64,000 bases of DNA, from NCBI RefSeq assembly GCF_019219075.1, contig NZ_JAHUWJ010000001.1, positions 310,001 to 374,000 of the forward strand, in the 5' to 3' direction. How positions within the stretch are numbered: position 1 is the stretch's first letter; the number at the start of each line of letters is the position of its first letter. A model generated the notes under the pieces. It did not search any database and was not told the origin of the DNA. It worked only from the letters and a program-made list of their open reading frames with translations. The translations under genes were made by a program, and so were the position numbers. Shown here one piece after another: positions 41,269 to 49,602 of this stretch. Source of the stretch: Chitinophaga sp. sic0106. GTDB taxonomy: Bacteria > Bacteroidota > Bacteroidia > Chitinophagales > Chitinophagaceae.

Positions 41269-43242
41269 TTACCATTGGATCAACTGCTGAATATCCGCGT
41301 CCAGTCTGGATTTGGCGAGGAAATTTTTTTCCAGTTCGGTGGAGAAAGGCACCGGGGAGTCGAGGCTGGCACAGCGGATCACAGGGGCATCCAGCAAATG
41401 GAAGCAATGCTGGCCTATCCAGGCGCTTATTTCGGCGCCAAAGCCGCCGGTGAGGGTGTCTTCATGTAGTACCAAAACACGGCCGGTGGCGGCCACGGCC
41501 TGCTGAATGGCAGGGTAGTCCAGTGGAACCAGTGTGCGGAGGTCCAGTAGGCAGATACTGATGTGTTGATGGCTGGCGGCATATTCCATGGCCCAGTGTA
41601 CCCCGCTGCCATAGGTGATAATGGTGATATCGTCGCCGGATTGTACCAGGCGGGCTTTCCCGATTTCAGTGGTAAAATATTCATCCGGCACCAGGCCTGA
41701 AATACTGCGGTACAGTGCTTTGTGTTCAAAAAACAGTACCGGATTCGGGTCCGCAATGGCAGCGCAAAGCAGGCCTTTGGCATCTTCCGGGCTGGAAGGG
41801 TATACTACCTTGAGGCCGGGAACATGTGCAAACCATGCTTCGTTGCTTTGAGAGTGAAATGGGCCGGCACCCACGCCTGCGCCGGTAGGCATACGGATCA
41901 CCACATCGGCATTTTGTCCCCAGCGGTAATGGATTTTAGCCAGGTTATTTACAATCTGGTTGAAACCGCAGGAAACAAAATCTGCAAACTGCATTTCCAC
42001 CATGCTTTTAAAACCCTGAATTGATAAGCCCAGTGCAGCGCCAATTACGGCACTTTCGCAGAGGGGCGTGTTTCTTACTCTGTCCGGGCCAAACTGCTCC
42101 AGGAAGCCTTCCGTAATCTTAAAGGCGCCGCCGTATCCGGCAATATCCTGACCCATGAGTATCAACAGCGGGAACTCTTCCATGGATTGGCGCAAGCCCT
42201 CGGAAATAGCGTCTATAAAGCGCTTTTCAGTGCTGGTGCCTATCGGGTAATGTGGGGAAGGAGCCGGCGCGTAAACATCACCTAGTTCCTGCTCCGTGCT
42301 GATGGGCGCGGGGTGTGGTTGTAAACCTGCCGCCACGGCCTCTTCTATCTGTATTTTAAGGGTGTGCTTAATTTCGTGTATGCGTTCTTCCGACAGGATG
42401 CCTTCTTCCAGCAGGTAGGTTTCATATTGCGTAATGGGGTCTTTAGCGGCCCATGCTTCCATTAACTCGGGCGGTACGTATTTAGTCCCGCTGGCCTCTT
42501 CGTGGCCACGCATGCGGAAAGTCAGGGCTTCGATCAGCACTGGTCTGTTACGGCTTGCAGCATACTGACGGGCGGAGCGGACCGTTTGGAATACTTCCAG
42601 CAAATTATTACCATCTACCTGTACACCCTCCATACCATACCCGGCGGCCTTTTCCACCAGGGAGGTGCAGCGGTATTGTTCCGCAACCGGGGTACTGAGT
42701 GCATAGCCATTATTTTCTATCAGGAAGATGACAGGGAGGTCCCATACAGCGGCCACGTTGAGCGCTTCGTGGAAATCGCCTTCGCTGGTGCCTCCTTCGC
42801 CGGTGAATACGAGCGTAGCGCGGTTGTCTTTCCGGAGTTTATGTGCCAGTGCAATACCATCGGCAATGCCAAGCTGTGGGCCCAGGTGGGAGATCATACC
42901 GCAGATCTGGTGGGCACGATCGCCAAAATGGAAGCTGCGTTCCCGCCCTTTGGAATAGCCCGGTACCTGTCCCTGCCATTGCAGCAACAGCTTTTCCAGC
43001 GGCATATTACGGGTGGTAAACACGCCCAGGTTGCGATGTAGCGGGAGTATCCACTCGTCTGACTGCATAGCCAGCGTGGCGCCCACGGCAATAGCCTCCT
43101 GGCCTATACCGGAAAACCATTTACTTATTTTTCCCTGGCGAAGCAGTAACAGCATTTTTTCTTCTATCAGTCGCGGATATACGAGGGATTGATAGAAAGA
43201 CAATTGTTGTTCCCTGCTCAGGTTGGAACTGTCGAAATGCAT
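41269..43242 (-). CDS. 2-oxoacid dehydrogenase E1, fused alpha and beta subunits
   Basis: Thiamine diphosphate-dependent E1 of the branched-chain 2-oxoacid or related dehydrogenase complex. The alpha part is about residues 1-330, with the ThDP motif GEGGTSEGDFHEALN followed by IENNGYALS near 145-180. The beta part is about 345-657, with MGQDIAGYGGAFKITEGF, then YPSSPEDAKGLL and a C-terminal transketolase-like domain (LHEDTLTGGFGAEISAWI). In many bacteria these are two proteins; fusions are common in Bacteroidota. Start at 43242 avoids overlap with the upstream gene; an in-frame start at 43281 is possible. No E2 or E3 gene is adjacent. Confidence 0.93.
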   Translation of the reverse strand: MHFDSSNLSREQQLSFYQSLVYPRLIEEKMLLLLRQGKISKWFSGIGQEAIAVGATLAMQSDEWILPLHRNLGVFTTRNMPLEKLLLQWQGQVPGYSKGRERSFHFGDRAHQICGMISHLGPQLGIADGIALAHKLRKDNRATLVFTGEGGTSEGDFHEALNVAAVWDLPVIFLIENNGYALSTPVAEQYRCTSLVEKAAGYGMEGVQVDGNNLLEVFQTVRSARQYAASRNRPVLIEALTFRMRGHEEASGTKYVPPELMEAWAAKDPITQYETYLLEEGILSEERIHEIKHTLKIQIEEAVAAGLQPHPAPISTEQELGDVYAPAPSPHYPIGTSTEKRFIDAISEGLRQSMEEFPLLILMGQDIAGYGGAFKITEGFLEQFGPDRVRNTPLCESAVIGAALGLSIQGFKSMVEMQFADFVSCGFNQIVNNLAKIHYRWGQNADVVIRMPTGAGVGAGPFHSQSNEAWFAHVPGLKVVYPSSPEDAKGLLCAAIADPNPVLFFEHKALYRSISGLVPDEYFTTEIGKARLVQSGDDITIITYGSGVHWAMEYAASHQHISICLLDLRTLVPLDYPAIQQAVAATGRVLVLHEDTLTGGFGAEISAWIGQHCFHLLDAPVIRCASLDSPVPFSTELEKNFLAKSRLDADIQQLIQW

Positions 43243-43261
43243 GCATGGTAAGTTTTGCAGA

Positions 43262-43609
43262 TTAGTTGCTGCCGCCGGCAAGGCCGATCAGCACACTGTT
43301 GATGATGGTCATCACAATGCTGAACAGTAATGCCCACCAGAAGCCATCTACCTTAAAGCCAGGTACCAGCTTGGATGCGAGCAGGATGATCAATGCATTG
43401 ATCACAAAAAGAAACAGACCTAAAGTGACGATGGTAACGGGGAAAGTCAGCAGAACGAGCAGGGGCTTAACGAGTGCATTGAGGATAGCCAGTACCAGTG
43501 CCAGTATGAGCGCAGTAACGAAGCTGTCTACCTTTACTGCCGGTTTCAGCAGGTAGGCGGTAAACATGGCGGCAATGGCACTTACAAGGATGCGTAATAG
43601 GAAACCCAT
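43262..43609 (-). CDS. four-helix phage-holin-family membrane protein (PF04020 type)
   Basis: A 115-residue protein with four closely spaced hydrophobic helices (about residues 4-22, 29-50, 54-78 and 88-110). The central motif ILNALVKPLLVLLTFPVTIVTLGLF contains the NALVKPLL and FPVT elements diagnostic of the group named after mycobacterial holins. Members are chromosomal and mostly of unknown role; there are no phage genes here. It lies upstream of the E1 gene by 19 bases and downstream of a nested inverted repeat that fills the gap to the isomerase gene. Confidence 0.88.
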   Translation of the reverse strand: MGFLLRILVSAIAAMFTAYLLKPAVKVDSFVTALILALVLAILNALVKPLLVLLTFPVTIVTLGLFLFVINALIILLASKLVPGFKVDGFWWALLFSIVMTIINSVLIGLAGGSN

Positions 43610-43616
43610 AGAAATT

Positions 43617-43704
43617 AATTTAAATAACGGCGTTAGTAATTCACCGGAATAGCACCGGATAAATGGAATTTACTGCATTTATCCGGTACTACGTTATTTA
43701 AATT
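43617..43704 (-). repeat. nested inverted repeat filling the intergenic gap
   Basis: Outer arms of 13 bp, AATTTAAATAACG (43617-43629) and CGTTATTTAAATT (43692-43704), perfect. Inner arms of 12 bp, ACCGGATAAATG (43654-43665) and CATTTATCCGGT (43676-43687), perfect, 10-base loop. The outer right arm overlaps the isomerase stop codon, and the left arm ends 7 bases before the holin-like start. It could be terminator plus leader structure, or a miniature mobile element. Confidence 0.75.
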
Positions 43705-44629
43705 ACAGAAAATTGTCGGCGTCACGGTAGGCTTTGATGAGAGCCAGCTCACCTTCGGCGCCTTTTCCGAAATTACCATGTTCCATACCACATACACCTT
43801 TATAACCTTTCTGATGTAGATGTTTGAAGATGTTGCGGTAGTTGATTTCACCAGTTCCTGGCTCTTTGCGGCCGGGGTTATCCCCAATCTGGATGTAGGC
43901 GATCTCGTCCCAGCAGAGGTCCATCACCGGAATCAGGTTGCCGGTATTTCTTTGCATATGGTAGATGTCGTACAGGATTTTGCAGGAAGGACTATTCACT
44001 GCCTTACAAATCTCGTAGCTCTGTTCTGCCGTGCGGAGGAACAGGTCCGGGTTATCGCTCAGGGGTTCCAGCACCATAACGATGCCATGTGGCTCCAGGA
44101 TTTCGGCGCCGCGGCGCAGTGCATCCACCACATGTGCTGTTTGTACGCCCATGGGTAGGGTGCGGTCAAAATAGCCGGGAACAACGGTAGCCCATTTGGC
44201 ATTCACGCGCTTGGCAGTTTCCACACTCTTTTTGCAGGTGGCCACAAAGGCATCTTTAAACTCCTGTTTGCCGGTGGCGAGTGATGTTTTCCAGTTGTTG
44301 CCGGTATCTACCACAAATACGCCCATGGTCATATTTTTCTGTGCGAGCAGGCTACCGATTTTCTCCTGCATGGCTACATCGCGGCCCAGCAACCCATTGT
44401 CTTCAATGGAGCGGAAGCCCTGATCATACATGTATTTGATCTGATCGAGGAAGTCGGCGCCGCCGCTGTTTTTAAACATACCGTCGTGCGGGGCATAATC
44501 CAGGTTAAATGGCTTACCTGCAGTGGATGATTCTTTGGGAGCTGCCTGTGCGGCGCTGCTTACACCTCCTAATGCGAGGGCGGATAATCCGGCCAAAGCA
44601 CCCTGTTGCAGGAAATTTCGTCTTTTCAT
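43703..44629 (-). CDS. Tat-exported sugar phosphate isomerase/epimerase (TIM barrel)
   Basis: A 308-residue xylose-isomerase-like TIM-barrel protein. It starts with a twin-arginine signal (MKRRNFLQQGALAGLSALALGG) cleaved near AQAAP, so it acts in the periplasm. Barrel elements: EDNGLLGRD near residue 76, KWATVVPGYFDRTLP near 145, VLEPLSDNPDLFL near 185, and metal-ligand region YDIYHMQRNTGNL near 215 and QIGDNPGRKEPGTGEINY near 243. It resembles hydroxypyruvate isomerase-type proteins found with Gfo/Idh/MocA genes. Two such oxidoreductases lie in this region. Substrate unknown. Confidence 0.88.
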   Translation of the reverse strand: MKRRNFLQQGALAGLSALALGGVSSAAQAAPKESSTAGKPFNLDYAPHDGMFKNSGGADFLDQIKYMYDQGFRSIEDNGLLGRDVAMQEKIGSLLAQKNMTMGVFVVDTGNNWKTSLATGKQEFKDAFVATCKKSVETAKRVNAKWATVVPGYFDRTLPMGVQTAHVVDALRRGAEILEPHGIVMVLEPLSDNPDLFLRTAEQSYEICKAVNSPSCKILYDIYHMQRNTGNLIPVMDLCWDEIAYIQIGDNPGRKEPGTGEINYRNIFKHLHQKGYKGVCGMEHGNFGKGAEGELALIKAYRDADNFL

Positions 44630-44803
44630 AACGATGAAATTAAAAGTAAAAAGGACACCCTTAAATTTAAAAGGTTTTGAATATAAATGCTAGCAAAAAG
44701 AAAAATAATCAAAAAAAGACCTCTTTTTTTGCGTTCATCACAAAAAATTTGAAACCACCGATTCATTTTTTATCTTGACAACGTACACACCCAATCTACT
44801 CAG

Positions 44804-45769
44804 ATGAATCAATTTTATGTGACCTTGTTAGTGGGCGCAACGCTTTGTCAGCCAGCGTTTGCTCAAAAGGACAGTGAATACACCGCGTACGATCAAAAGA
44901 TACCTGGTACTGAAGTGCATTTCAAAATGGTGCCCATTAAAGGAGGTACGTTCACGTTAGGAAGTCCGCAAAATGAAAAAGGCAGAAAAGCTGACGAAGG
45001 ACCTGCCAAAACCGTAAAAATCGATGACTTCTATATGGGAGCCACCGAAGTTACCTTTGAGGAATATAACGAGTTTGCTGACCAGGATAAGCCACAAACG
45101 GATATCCCGGACGGTATGACCCGCCCTAGCCCGCCGTACATCGATCTCACGCTGGGCATGGGGAAAGCCGGTGGCTACCCCGCCAACAGTATGAGCCAGT
45201 ATGGCGCATTAATGTACTGCCGCTGGCTGTATTATAAAACTGGTGTTTTCTACCGCCTGCCCACCGCAGCGGAATGGGAATATGCCTGCCGCGCCGGTGC
45301 AAAAACTACTTATCCGTTTGGCAACGATGCCGCGCAACTGAAAAATTACGCCTGGTATAAAGATAACAGCGAGGGCAAATATCATCCCGTAGCGCAACTG
45401 AAACCTAATGCCTGGGGCCTGTATGATATGCTGGGCAACGTACAGGAATGGACCATGGACCAATACGATGAGCAGGGGGTAGCACAGGCTGCCGCCGCTA
45501 ATCCGTGGACGGTACCTACCAAAAAAACACCGCGACTGCTCAAAGGCGGCACTTACGAAGATGAGGCCGTAGCGCTGAGAGCCGCTGCCCGGTTGAAGTC
45601 GGACCCAATGTGGAACGACCGCGACCCGCAAAATCCCAAAAGCCGCTGGTGGAACGCCGATGCGCCTTTTGTCGGTTTTCGTGTAGTCCGCCCCGTTAAA
45701 CAGCCTACCAAGGCAGAAGCAGATAAATTTTTTGAAGAACAGATCGATAAATACGTTGGTTCCCGCTAG
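44804..45769 (+). CDS. exported SUMF1/FGE-fold protein lacking the catalytic cysteines
   Basis: A 321-residue protein with a signal peptide (MNQFYVTLLVGATLCQPAFA) and the formylglycine-generating-enzyme sulfatase fold: FKMVPIKGGTFTLGSPQNE near 44, EVTFEEYNEF near 80, YRLPTAAEWEYACRAG near 148, GNVQEWTMDQY near 215, and the C-terminal LLKGGTYEDEAVALRAAARLK near 248 with VGFRVVRP near 300. In true FGE the segment after GGS contains the copper-binding Cys pair; here those positions carry no Cys. So it is unlikely to activate sulfatases, and no sulfatase is in the window. It precedes a Gfo/Idh gene by 26 bases. Confidence 0.88.
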   Translation: MNQFYVTLLVGATLCQPAFAQKDSEYTAYDQKIPGTEVHFKMVPIKGGTFTLGSPQNEKGRKADEGPAKTVKIDDFYMGATEVTFEEYNEFADQDKPQTDIPDGMTRPSPPYIDLTLGMGKAGGYPANSMSQYGALMYCRWLYYKTGVFYRLPTAAEWEYACRAGAKTTYPFGNDAAQLKNYAWYKDNSEGKYHPVAQLKPNAWGLYDMLGNVQEWTMDQYDEQGVAQAAAANPWTVPTKKTPRLLKGGTYEDEAVALRAAARLKSDPMWNDRDPQNPKSRWWNADAPFVGFRVVRPVKQPTKAEADKFFEEQIDKYVGSR

Positions 45770-45795
45770 TATTCACACCTAAAAAACATCCTTTT

Positions 45796-47142
45796 ATGGA
45801 CACTGAAAAATCACAAGAATTCCACGTTCAGGGTCGCCGCGATTTCGTAAAACAATCTTCTATGATCGCCGGCAGCCTGCTTGCAATGCCTATTCTGTCT
45901 AAAGCCACCTCTCTAGAAGGTTCCGGTAATGCCGGTGTGATCAAAATAGCCCTGATAGGCTGTGGTGGTCGTGGCACAGGAGCTGCCACCCAGGCACTCA
46001 AAACCAAAGAAAACGTGCAGCTGGTTGCCATGGCTGATGCGTTCCCAGACAGGCTGAAAGACAGCTATGACAACATTAAAGAGGCGCTGGGCGATAATGC
46101 CGGCCGACTCGCCGTTCCTGAAAAGAACAAGTTCGTTGGCTTTGATGCATACAAAGAAGCCATCGCCCTCGCAGATGTGGTGATCCTCGCTACCCCTCCG
46201 GGTTTCAGACCTATCCACTTCGAAGAAGCGGTGAAACAGGGCAAACACATCTTTATGGAAAAACCGGTAGCTACTGATCCGGCAGGCGTAAAACGCGTAC
46301 TGGAAGCCGCTGCGGTGGCCAATACCAAAAAGCTGAATGTGGTAGTAGGACTGCAACGCCGCTACCAGAACTCATACCGCGAGCTGTATAAACGCTTCCA
46401 GGATGGTATCATCGGTGATATTACCTCCATCCAGGTATGGTGGAACCAGGGCGACCTGTGGGTAAAACCACGTAAGGCGGAGTATACAGAAATGGAATAC
46501 CAGATGCGTAACTGGTATTATTTCAACTGGCTCTGTGGCGATCATATCGTAGAGCAGCATATCCACAACATTGACGTAGGTAACTGGTTCAAGAACGATA
46601 CCCCTGCTACCGCATCTGGTATGGGTGGCCGCGCTGTACGTACCGGCAAGGACTACGGTGAAATCTACGACCACCACTATGTGGAATACCGCTATGCGGA
46701 CGGGGTGGTGATGAACAGCCAGTGCCGCCACTGGAAAGCCGCTGCCAGCAAGGTGGATGAAGAAATTGTTGGTACCAGGGGCCGCATCTACTGCGACCGC
46801 GCACAGATCGTAGATGCCAAAGGCAAAGTGATCTACCAGTTTGAGAAAAAAGGAAACGAAAATAATCCATACCAGACCGAGCACGATGAGCTGTTTGCAG
46901 CCATTGCGAAAGGCGAATACAAGTATTCCGATGCGCTGAGAGGTGCACAGGCTACAATGTCGGCTATCCTGGGTCGTATGGCTACCTATACAGGTCAGGT
47001 GATGCATTGGGATAAAGCCCTGGACTCCGGTCTGGACCTCCATCCTAAAACATATGCATTTGACGCCACTCCTCCGATTGTTCCGGGCACTGATGGCTTC
47101 TATCCATATGCAAAACCAGGTATTACAAAATACATTGGTTAA
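45796..47142 (+). CDS. Tat-exported Gfo/Idh/MocA family oxidoreductase
   Basis: A 448-residue NAD(P)-dependent sugar oxidoreductase. The N-terminus has a twin-arginine signal (GRRDFVKQSSMIAGSLLAMP). The Rossmann motif IALIGCGGRGTGAA is near residue 52, the family Lys in EKPVATD near 156, and a His-rich block DHIVEQHIHNIDVGNWF near 252-268 in the second domain. Its periplasmic location is shared by relatives acting on glycosides. It forms a two-gene unit with the SUMF1-fold gene; a hairpin follows at 47159-47199. The cofactor may be tightly bound and recycled within the protein, since free NAD is absent from the periplasm. Confidence 0.9.
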   Translation: MDTEKSQEFHVQGRRDFVKQSSMIAGSLLAMPILSKATSLEGSGNAGVIKIALIGCGGRGTGAATQALKTKENVQLVAMADAFPDRLKDSYDNIKEALGDNAGRLAVPEKNKFVGFDAYKEAIALADVVILATPPGFRPIHFEEAVKQGKHIFMEKPVATDPAGVKRVLEAAAVANTKKLNVVVGLQRRYQNSYRELYKRFQDGIIGDITSIQVWWNQGDLWVKPRKAEYTEMEYQMRNWYYFNWLCGDHIVEQHIHNIDVGNWFKNDTPATASGMGGRAVRTGKDYGEIYDHHYVEYRYADGVVMNSQCRHWKAAASKVDEEIVGTRGRIYCDRAQIVDAKGKVIYQFEKKGNENNPYQTEHDELFAAIAKGEYKYSDALRGAQATMSAILGRMATYTGQVMHWDKALDSGLDLHPKTYAFDATPPIVPGTDGFYPYAKPGITKYIG

Positions 47143-47158
47143 TTATAATGATGACGGT

Positions 47159-47199
47159 GATGCCGGGGTTTGGAAAAGGACACACAAATTCCCGGCATC
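47159..47199 (+). terminator. hairpin after the Gfo/Idh gene
   Basis: 9-bp stem GATGCCGGG / CCCGGCATC around a 23-base loop, 17 bases beyond the stop codon. A short pyrimidine tract follows. Probable terminator. Confidence 0.6.
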
Positions 47200-47229
47200 T
47201 GCCTTTGCATTAATTTGTAATTTCCCGCC

Positions 47230-48522
47230 ATGAGGAATTACATTATTGCATGCGGAGTAGTACTATTAGCCACTACGGCTAATGCACAACAGGCGGCCAT
47301 CGCTAAATGGGCAGCCACCGAGGTGCTACAGTCGCCACCACTCAGAGATGCACATACCGGGATCTCTATTTACGAGCCGGCAACCGGCAAATACTGGTAC
47401 CAATACCAGGACGAAAAATATTTCTCCCCCGCCTCCAACACAAAAATATTTTCCCTTTTTGCAGGACTGAAGCTATTAGGGGATTCCCTCCCGGCAGCAC
47501 GCTACCTGGAAAATGATACGGCCATTTTTATCAAAGGCACCGGTGATCCCACTTTCCTGCATCCGGACTTCCCATATCAGCCACTACTGGCACTATTGCA
47601 GCAAACCAAAAAGCAGATATGGCTTGTAAGCACCGGCAACGCCAACCGCCGCTTCGGCCCGGGATGGGCATGGAGCGATTACGCCGATTACTACCAGCCG
47701 GAACTGAACGACATGCCCATGTATGGCAACGTTGTCCGTATCCGCCACCACCGCGATAGTTCCTATATGACCCCCGATATCTATAACCTGAGCGTACTGC
47801 CAGACGATACCAGTTCGGAAATACTAACGGACAGGGATGAACGAAATAATAACTTCTCCATAAAATATAACCGGAAAGACCGAAGCGCTTCCACCAACGA
47901 AGTACCCTATATCACTGGTTCCATACTCGACCTGAAGGAGCGACTGGAAGATACGCTGCACCGCCCCATTGGAGTGGCGCTTACTGCACCCGGTGGTAGA
48001 TTTGAACTGCTGCGCAGCGTGCCGGTGGATTCCATGTTCACACCCATGATGCACCGCAGTGATAATTTTTTTGCAGAACAAACTTTGATGATGAGCAGTG
48101 CCTTGCTGTGGGATAGCATTAACACAAGGCGCCTTATTAAATATGTAACAGATAACTACCTTACCACGCTGCCGCAGGATGCACAATGGGTGGACGGTTC
48201 AGGGCTGTCGCGCTATAACCTCTTTACCCCGCGCGACTTTGTAACCGTGCTTACGGATATGTACAAAAACTATCCGCAGCAGCGGCTCTGGGAGATTTTT
48301 GCAACAGGAGGGAAGGGCACCTTGAAAAACTATTATAAAGAGCAGTTTGTACATGCGAAAACGGGGACGCTCACGGGCAGTGTATGCCTGAGTGGTTACC
48401 TGGTAACGAAGAGTAACAAAACGCTCGTTTTCAGTGTGTTGGTGAATAATAACAAGGAAAGTGCCACGAGTGTGCGAAGGGCGGTAGAAAAGCTGCTGAC
48501 GAAGATCTACAAAGATTACTAA
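47230..48522 (+). CDS. dacB: D-alanyl-D-alanine carboxypeptidase/endopeptidase (PBP4, S13)
   Basis: Periplasmic peptidoglycan carboxypeptidase of family S13, 430 residues. Signal peptide ends near NAQQA (residue 22). All three penicillin-binding motifs are present: SNTK (in SPASNTKIFS) near residue 79, SDN (HRSDNFFAEQ) near 277, and KTG (HAKTGTLTGS) near 377. VDGSGLSRYNLFTPRD near 321-336 is the conserved S13 block. The length fits S13 enzymes with a reduced insertion domain. Single gene between terminators. Confidence 0.95.
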   Translation: MRNYIIACGVVLLATTANAQQAAIAKWAATEVLQSPPLRDAHTGISIYEPATGKYWYQYQDEKYFSPASNTKIFSLFAGLKLLGDSLPAARYLENDTAIFIKGTGDPTFLHPDFPYQPLLALLQQTKKQIWLVSTGNANRRFGPGWAWSDYADYYQPELNDMPMYGNVVRIRHHRDSSYMTPDIYNLSVLPDDTSSEILTDRDERNNNFSIKYNRKDRSASTNEVPYITGSILDLKERLEDTLHRPIGVALTAPGGRFELLRSVPVDSMFTPMMHRSDNFFAEQTLMMSSALLWDSINTRRLIKYVTDNYLTTLPQDAQWVDGSGLSRYNLFTPRDFVTVLTDMYKNYPQQRLWEIFATGGKGTLKNYYKEQFVHAKTGTLTGSVCLSGYLVTKSNKTLVFSVLVNNNKESATSVRRAVEKLLTKIYKDY

Positions 48523-48528
48523 CTAAAT

Positions 48529-48555
48529 ACAGGGTTGCTGAAATGGCAACCCTGT
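48529..48555. terminator. bidirectional terminator between dacB and lipoprotein gene
   Basis: 10-bp stem ACAGGGTTGC / GCAACCCTGT with a 7-base loop, followed by TATTTTATATT on the plus strand; it overlaps the stop codon region of the convergent lipoprotein gene by one base. Confidence 0.85.
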
Positions 48556-49199
48556 TATTTTATATTAAAATTGACAAGCCGGGTGGTGTCCTGCGTTTGG
48601 TCGGACTCAATGAGCCCAATGCCGCGGGCGTAGTAGTTTACAGCCACGGTGCCTACCGGTAACGTAGCGCTGGCCGTGGAAGCACTGGCATCTAACTGTA
48701 CTCCTATTACATCCGTATAGTCGTGACCGTTAACTATTTTGTTAATGCCTTTCTGCACAATAGTATACTGAAGGAGTGCCTTGGTGCTGATACCGCTGTA
48801 ACTGACCTGCACCGTATCGGACCAGGTGCTGCCGGCTGGCAGGAAGTCCTTGAGATAGGTCAGCCGCAGGTCTGAGGCCGTATAACCATCGAAACTCAGG
48901 ATAGATGCGATTTGTGTATAAACTCCATCCGTACAGTTGGAACACATAAATGCGGTGCTGTCGCCCAGTTTCCGGTACACGTTGCCATTGATGGTGGTAT
49001 CGCCGTTAACGGTAAGCGTATACACCGAACTATCCCCCGAGGTGCTCACATTCAGATAGGTGAAGGAGGAACCTTGCGTGTAAGGTGCATAATCACACTT
49101 AGAGTTGACCCCGCCATTTTCCGTACTCATTTCCTTGCTACAGGAAAAGAGCAACATCACACCTAGCACGATGGTTCCCAGATAGAGGCCGGCTTTCAT
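48555..49199 (-). CDS. hypothetical lipoprotein
   Basis: A 214-residue lipoprotein with a lipobox LLFSCSKE at about residues 16-23. The mature protein is beta-rich and low in charge (for example TYLNVSTSGDSSVYTLTVNGDT), with a FMCSNCTDG cysteine pair near residue 85 that may form a disulfide. It resembles the many unnamed Bacteroidota surface lipoproteins that start MKxxxx-SCSK. I cannot assign a function. It lies between the dacB terminator and the SusC gene, on the opposite strand to both. Confidence 0.7.
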   Translation of the reverse strand: MKAGLYLGTIVLGVMLLFSCSKEMSTENGGVNSKCDYAPYTQGSSFTYLNVSTSGDSSVYTLTVNGDTTINGNVYRKLGDSTAFMCSNCTDGVYTQIASILSFDGYTASDLRLTYLKDFLPAGSTWSDTVQVSYSGISTKALLQYTIVQKGINKIVNGHDYTDVIGVQLDASASTASATLPVGTVAVNYYARGIGLIESDQTQDTTRLVNFNIK

Positions 49200-49602
49200 G
49201 AAAAATAAAGATTAGGATATCTTATTAACGCTTAAGTCCAGGTTTTTATTCACTGATTCCAATATTTTTTTTAGGTAGATGGCATGCCGTTCTCTGCGGC
49301 ATCGCTTCAGTATCAATCACTTTCACGTGTGGACGTGCGTTTGAAGCGCCGTCAGAAAAGGGGAAAGCGAGCCCTTACCTGCAATGCAAGGCTGGTAGCG
49401 CTTATATAGATCGTTGTTAATTAGAGATAAATGGTAATGTATAAAAGATGGCATTTTAATTAGACAAAAGTGTTTTAAGTACGCTTATTTTTAGAAAAAA
49501 ATTAATTCAATTCTCAATAAATTGATGGGAGATGAATTCGTTGTACTTGTAGATAAAAATAGCTTGTTCATCGATAAGTTTTATCACCCAAAATTTTAGT
49601 TT
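49200..49602. other. intergenic region upstream of susC
   Basis: 403 bases between divergent genes. A hairpin ATGCCG / CGGCAT lies at 49284-49302; the last 170 bases are AT-rich. I see no exact TAnnTTTG element and no ECF sigma or anti-sigma gene nearby, so susC regulation cannot be predicted from here. Confidence 0.6.

Noticed and set aside
44804..45769. Sulfatase-activating FGE
   Set aside because: The catalytic Cys pair is absent and there is no sulfatase gene in the window.
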